Assembly (NCBI GenBank): GCA_002433465.1
Contig: DJIE01000271.1
Location: forward strand, 1 to 7,052
Reading direction: 5' to 3'
DNA length: 7,052 nt
From: Salinisphaera sp. UBA6602
GTDB lineage: Bacteria; Pseudomonadota; Gammaproteobacteria; Nevskiales; Salinisphaeraceae
Shown here: piece after piece, positions 6,054 to 7,052 of the stretch
Position numbering within the stretch: position 1 is the first letter of the stretch
How the letters are laid out: every line of letters begins with the position of its first letter
Notes under the pieces: model-generated
What the model was told of the DNA's origin: nothing
Seen by the model: only the letters and a program-made list of their open reading frames with translations
Database searches by the model: none
Position numbers and translations under genes: made by a program

Positions 6054-7052
6054 TCATGCCCGGACGCGGTAATAGCGCATCATGCCGTTGTCCTCATGCT
6101 CCATGTTGTGACAATGGTAGATATAAAGCCCCTCGAAATCGGCGAAGGTCACCGCGATACGCACGCGTTCGCCCGGCAATACGAGTACCGTGTCGCGCCG
6201 GCCGGCATCCACCAGCCCGGCGGCCAGGCCGCTCCAGTGCCGGCGCCCGCCGATTGGCTCTCGCCCGACGACCGCAAACTGCAGCCCGTGCACGTGCATG
6301 GGATGCGGCATCATGGAGTCGTTGACAAACTCCCAAACTTCGGTTTTTCCCAAGCGCACGATTTCGTCGTCGGCCACGGTGGCGCCTTTGAATTGGCGGC
6401 CGTTGATGGCGAAGCCGCGCATCATGACCCTACTCAGTTTGAAGCGACGCGCCGGGGTATCACGGTCGACCGGCGGCGGCTGTAAATCCTCGGCAAGACG
6501 TTTGGGCAGTCGTTCCTTGCCGCGTTCGCGCCGCGTGACGCGCAGGGTGAGTATGTCGAAGCGGGCGCCGGCTGGCAGCTCCGAGCCGCCCATCATGTTT
6601 CCCATCATGCCGGCCCTACGACCATCTCTCTTGCAACCGTCGCCCATGCCGTCACCCATCATGTTGTCCATCATCCCGGCCTGGTAGCTGTCGCTGAGCA
6701 GGCGCAATTCATCGCCGGGGTCGTTCGTGGATAAATCCACCCACAGATCGATGCGCTGGGCCGGCGCCAGGGTCACGTAGGGATATTGGCCTGGCGCCGC
6801 CAGCAGGCCGCCGTCGGTGCCGAGCACGGTCATGGGCCGGCCGTCGCTCCAGGCCAGCTTGTAGATGCGCGAATTGGAGCCGTTGAGGATGCGCAGTCGG
6901 TACGGCCGGGTGGCGACTTCGCGTGCGGCATCGGGGCGGCCGTTGACCAGGATGCGGTCGCCGAGAAAGCCGCGCATGCGGGTCATCATGGTGCCCATGC
7001 CGCTGCCGATATAGGTCAACTCGTTGTCGCCGGCGAAGCGGCGGTCTTGCAG
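6054..7052 (-). CDS. Multicopper oxidase (CueO-like), C-terminal 332 residues (5' end beyond window)
   Basis: The C-terminal two thirds of a three-domain, probably periplasmic copper oxidase. CueO-type enzymes oxidise Cu(I) to the less toxic Cu(II). The frame is open to the right edge and begins LQDRRFAGDNEL, as in the linker to the second domain of CueO-like proteins. RILVNGRPD and LRILNGSNSRIY follow. Copper ligands are complete for this part: HPMHVHG (about 6288-6308) and HCHNMEHEDNGM (about 6081-6116), where Cys, His at +5 and Met at +10 match the type 1 site of CueO. A methionine-rich insert (about 6585-6685, several MMGNMM-like units) recalls the CueO Met-rich loop that gathers Cu(I). 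The N-terminal domain with its signal peptide and HxH motifs is outside the window. It could instead be a CopA/PcoA-type oxidase; the Met-rich loop position and the C-terminus favour CueO. The peroxiredoxin gene follows on the same strand. Confidence 0.93.
   Translation of the reverse strand: MQDRRFAGDNELTYIGSGMGTMMTRMRGFLGDRILVNGRPDAAREVATRPYRLRILNGSNSRIYKLAWSDGRPMTVLGTDGGLLAAPGQYPYVTLAPAQRIDLWVDLSTNDPGDELRLLSDSYQAGMMDNMMGDGMGDGCKRDGRRAGMMGNMMGGSELPAGARFDILTLRVTRRERGKERLPKRLAEDLQPPPVDRDTPARRFKLSRVMMRGFAINGRQFKGATVADDEIVRLGKTEVWEFVNDSMMPHPMHVHGLQFAVVGREPIGGRRHWSGLAAGLVDAGRRDTVLVLPGERVRIAVTFADFEGLYIYHCHNMEHEDNGMMRYYRVRA

Noticed and set aside
1..7052. CRISPR arrays, tRNA, rRNA, riboswitch-like leaders
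   Set aside because: No regularly spaced direct repeats, no cloverleaf or conserved rRNA sequence, and no recognised riboswitch motif were seen on either strand.

Overview
The window reads as accessory DNA from a fairly high-GC proteobacterium, probably gammaproteobacterial. This rests on protein family resemblance only; no rRNA or tRNA is present to fix the taxon. A Tn3-family transposition module sits between two sets of genes with redox, sulfur and copper themes.

Left part (1-1432). The 5' end of a cytochrome bd-type quinol oxidase subunit I gene runs leftward off the window edge. Its putative promoter carries an 18-bp inverted repeat of the kind bound by CsoR/CstR-type (DUF156) repressors. 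A gene for a member of that repressor family is transcribed divergently. It has three cysteines, but not at the spacing of the known copper, formaldehyde or persulfide sensors. Convergent with it, with stop codons overlapping by 4 bp, is a small DUF6691 (YeeE/YedE-type) membrane protein gene. Directly upstream of that lies the last 57 codons of its YeeE partner, cut off by the transposon end. The set fits a sulfur-responsive locus: bd oxidases are known to resist sulfide, YeeE/YedE proteins carry sulfur compounds, and one DUF156 branch senses persulfide. That functional link is inference.

Middle (1433-5140). This is a Tn3-family element of the Tn21-like layout. It comprises a 38-bp terminal inverted repeat that overlaps the end of tnpA, tnpA (989 aa, D-D-E residues present), tnpR (serine resolvase, probably TTG start, 186 aa), and a three-part res site holding the tnpR promoter. 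Both genes read leftward and are almost certainly translationally coupled. Only one terminal repeat is visible, so the other end is either outside the window or deleted.

Right part (5141-7052). A hairpin terminator, a complete 1-Cys (Prx6-type) peroxiredoxin gene and the C-terminal two thirds of a CueO-like multicopper oxidase gene all read leftward. Two tandem stem-loops lie between the two genes. Because res faces this side and no second terminal repeat is seen, these genes may be transposon cargo (copper and peroxide defence). They could equally be host genes brought next to the element by a deletion, since the missing half of yeeE is not found on this side.
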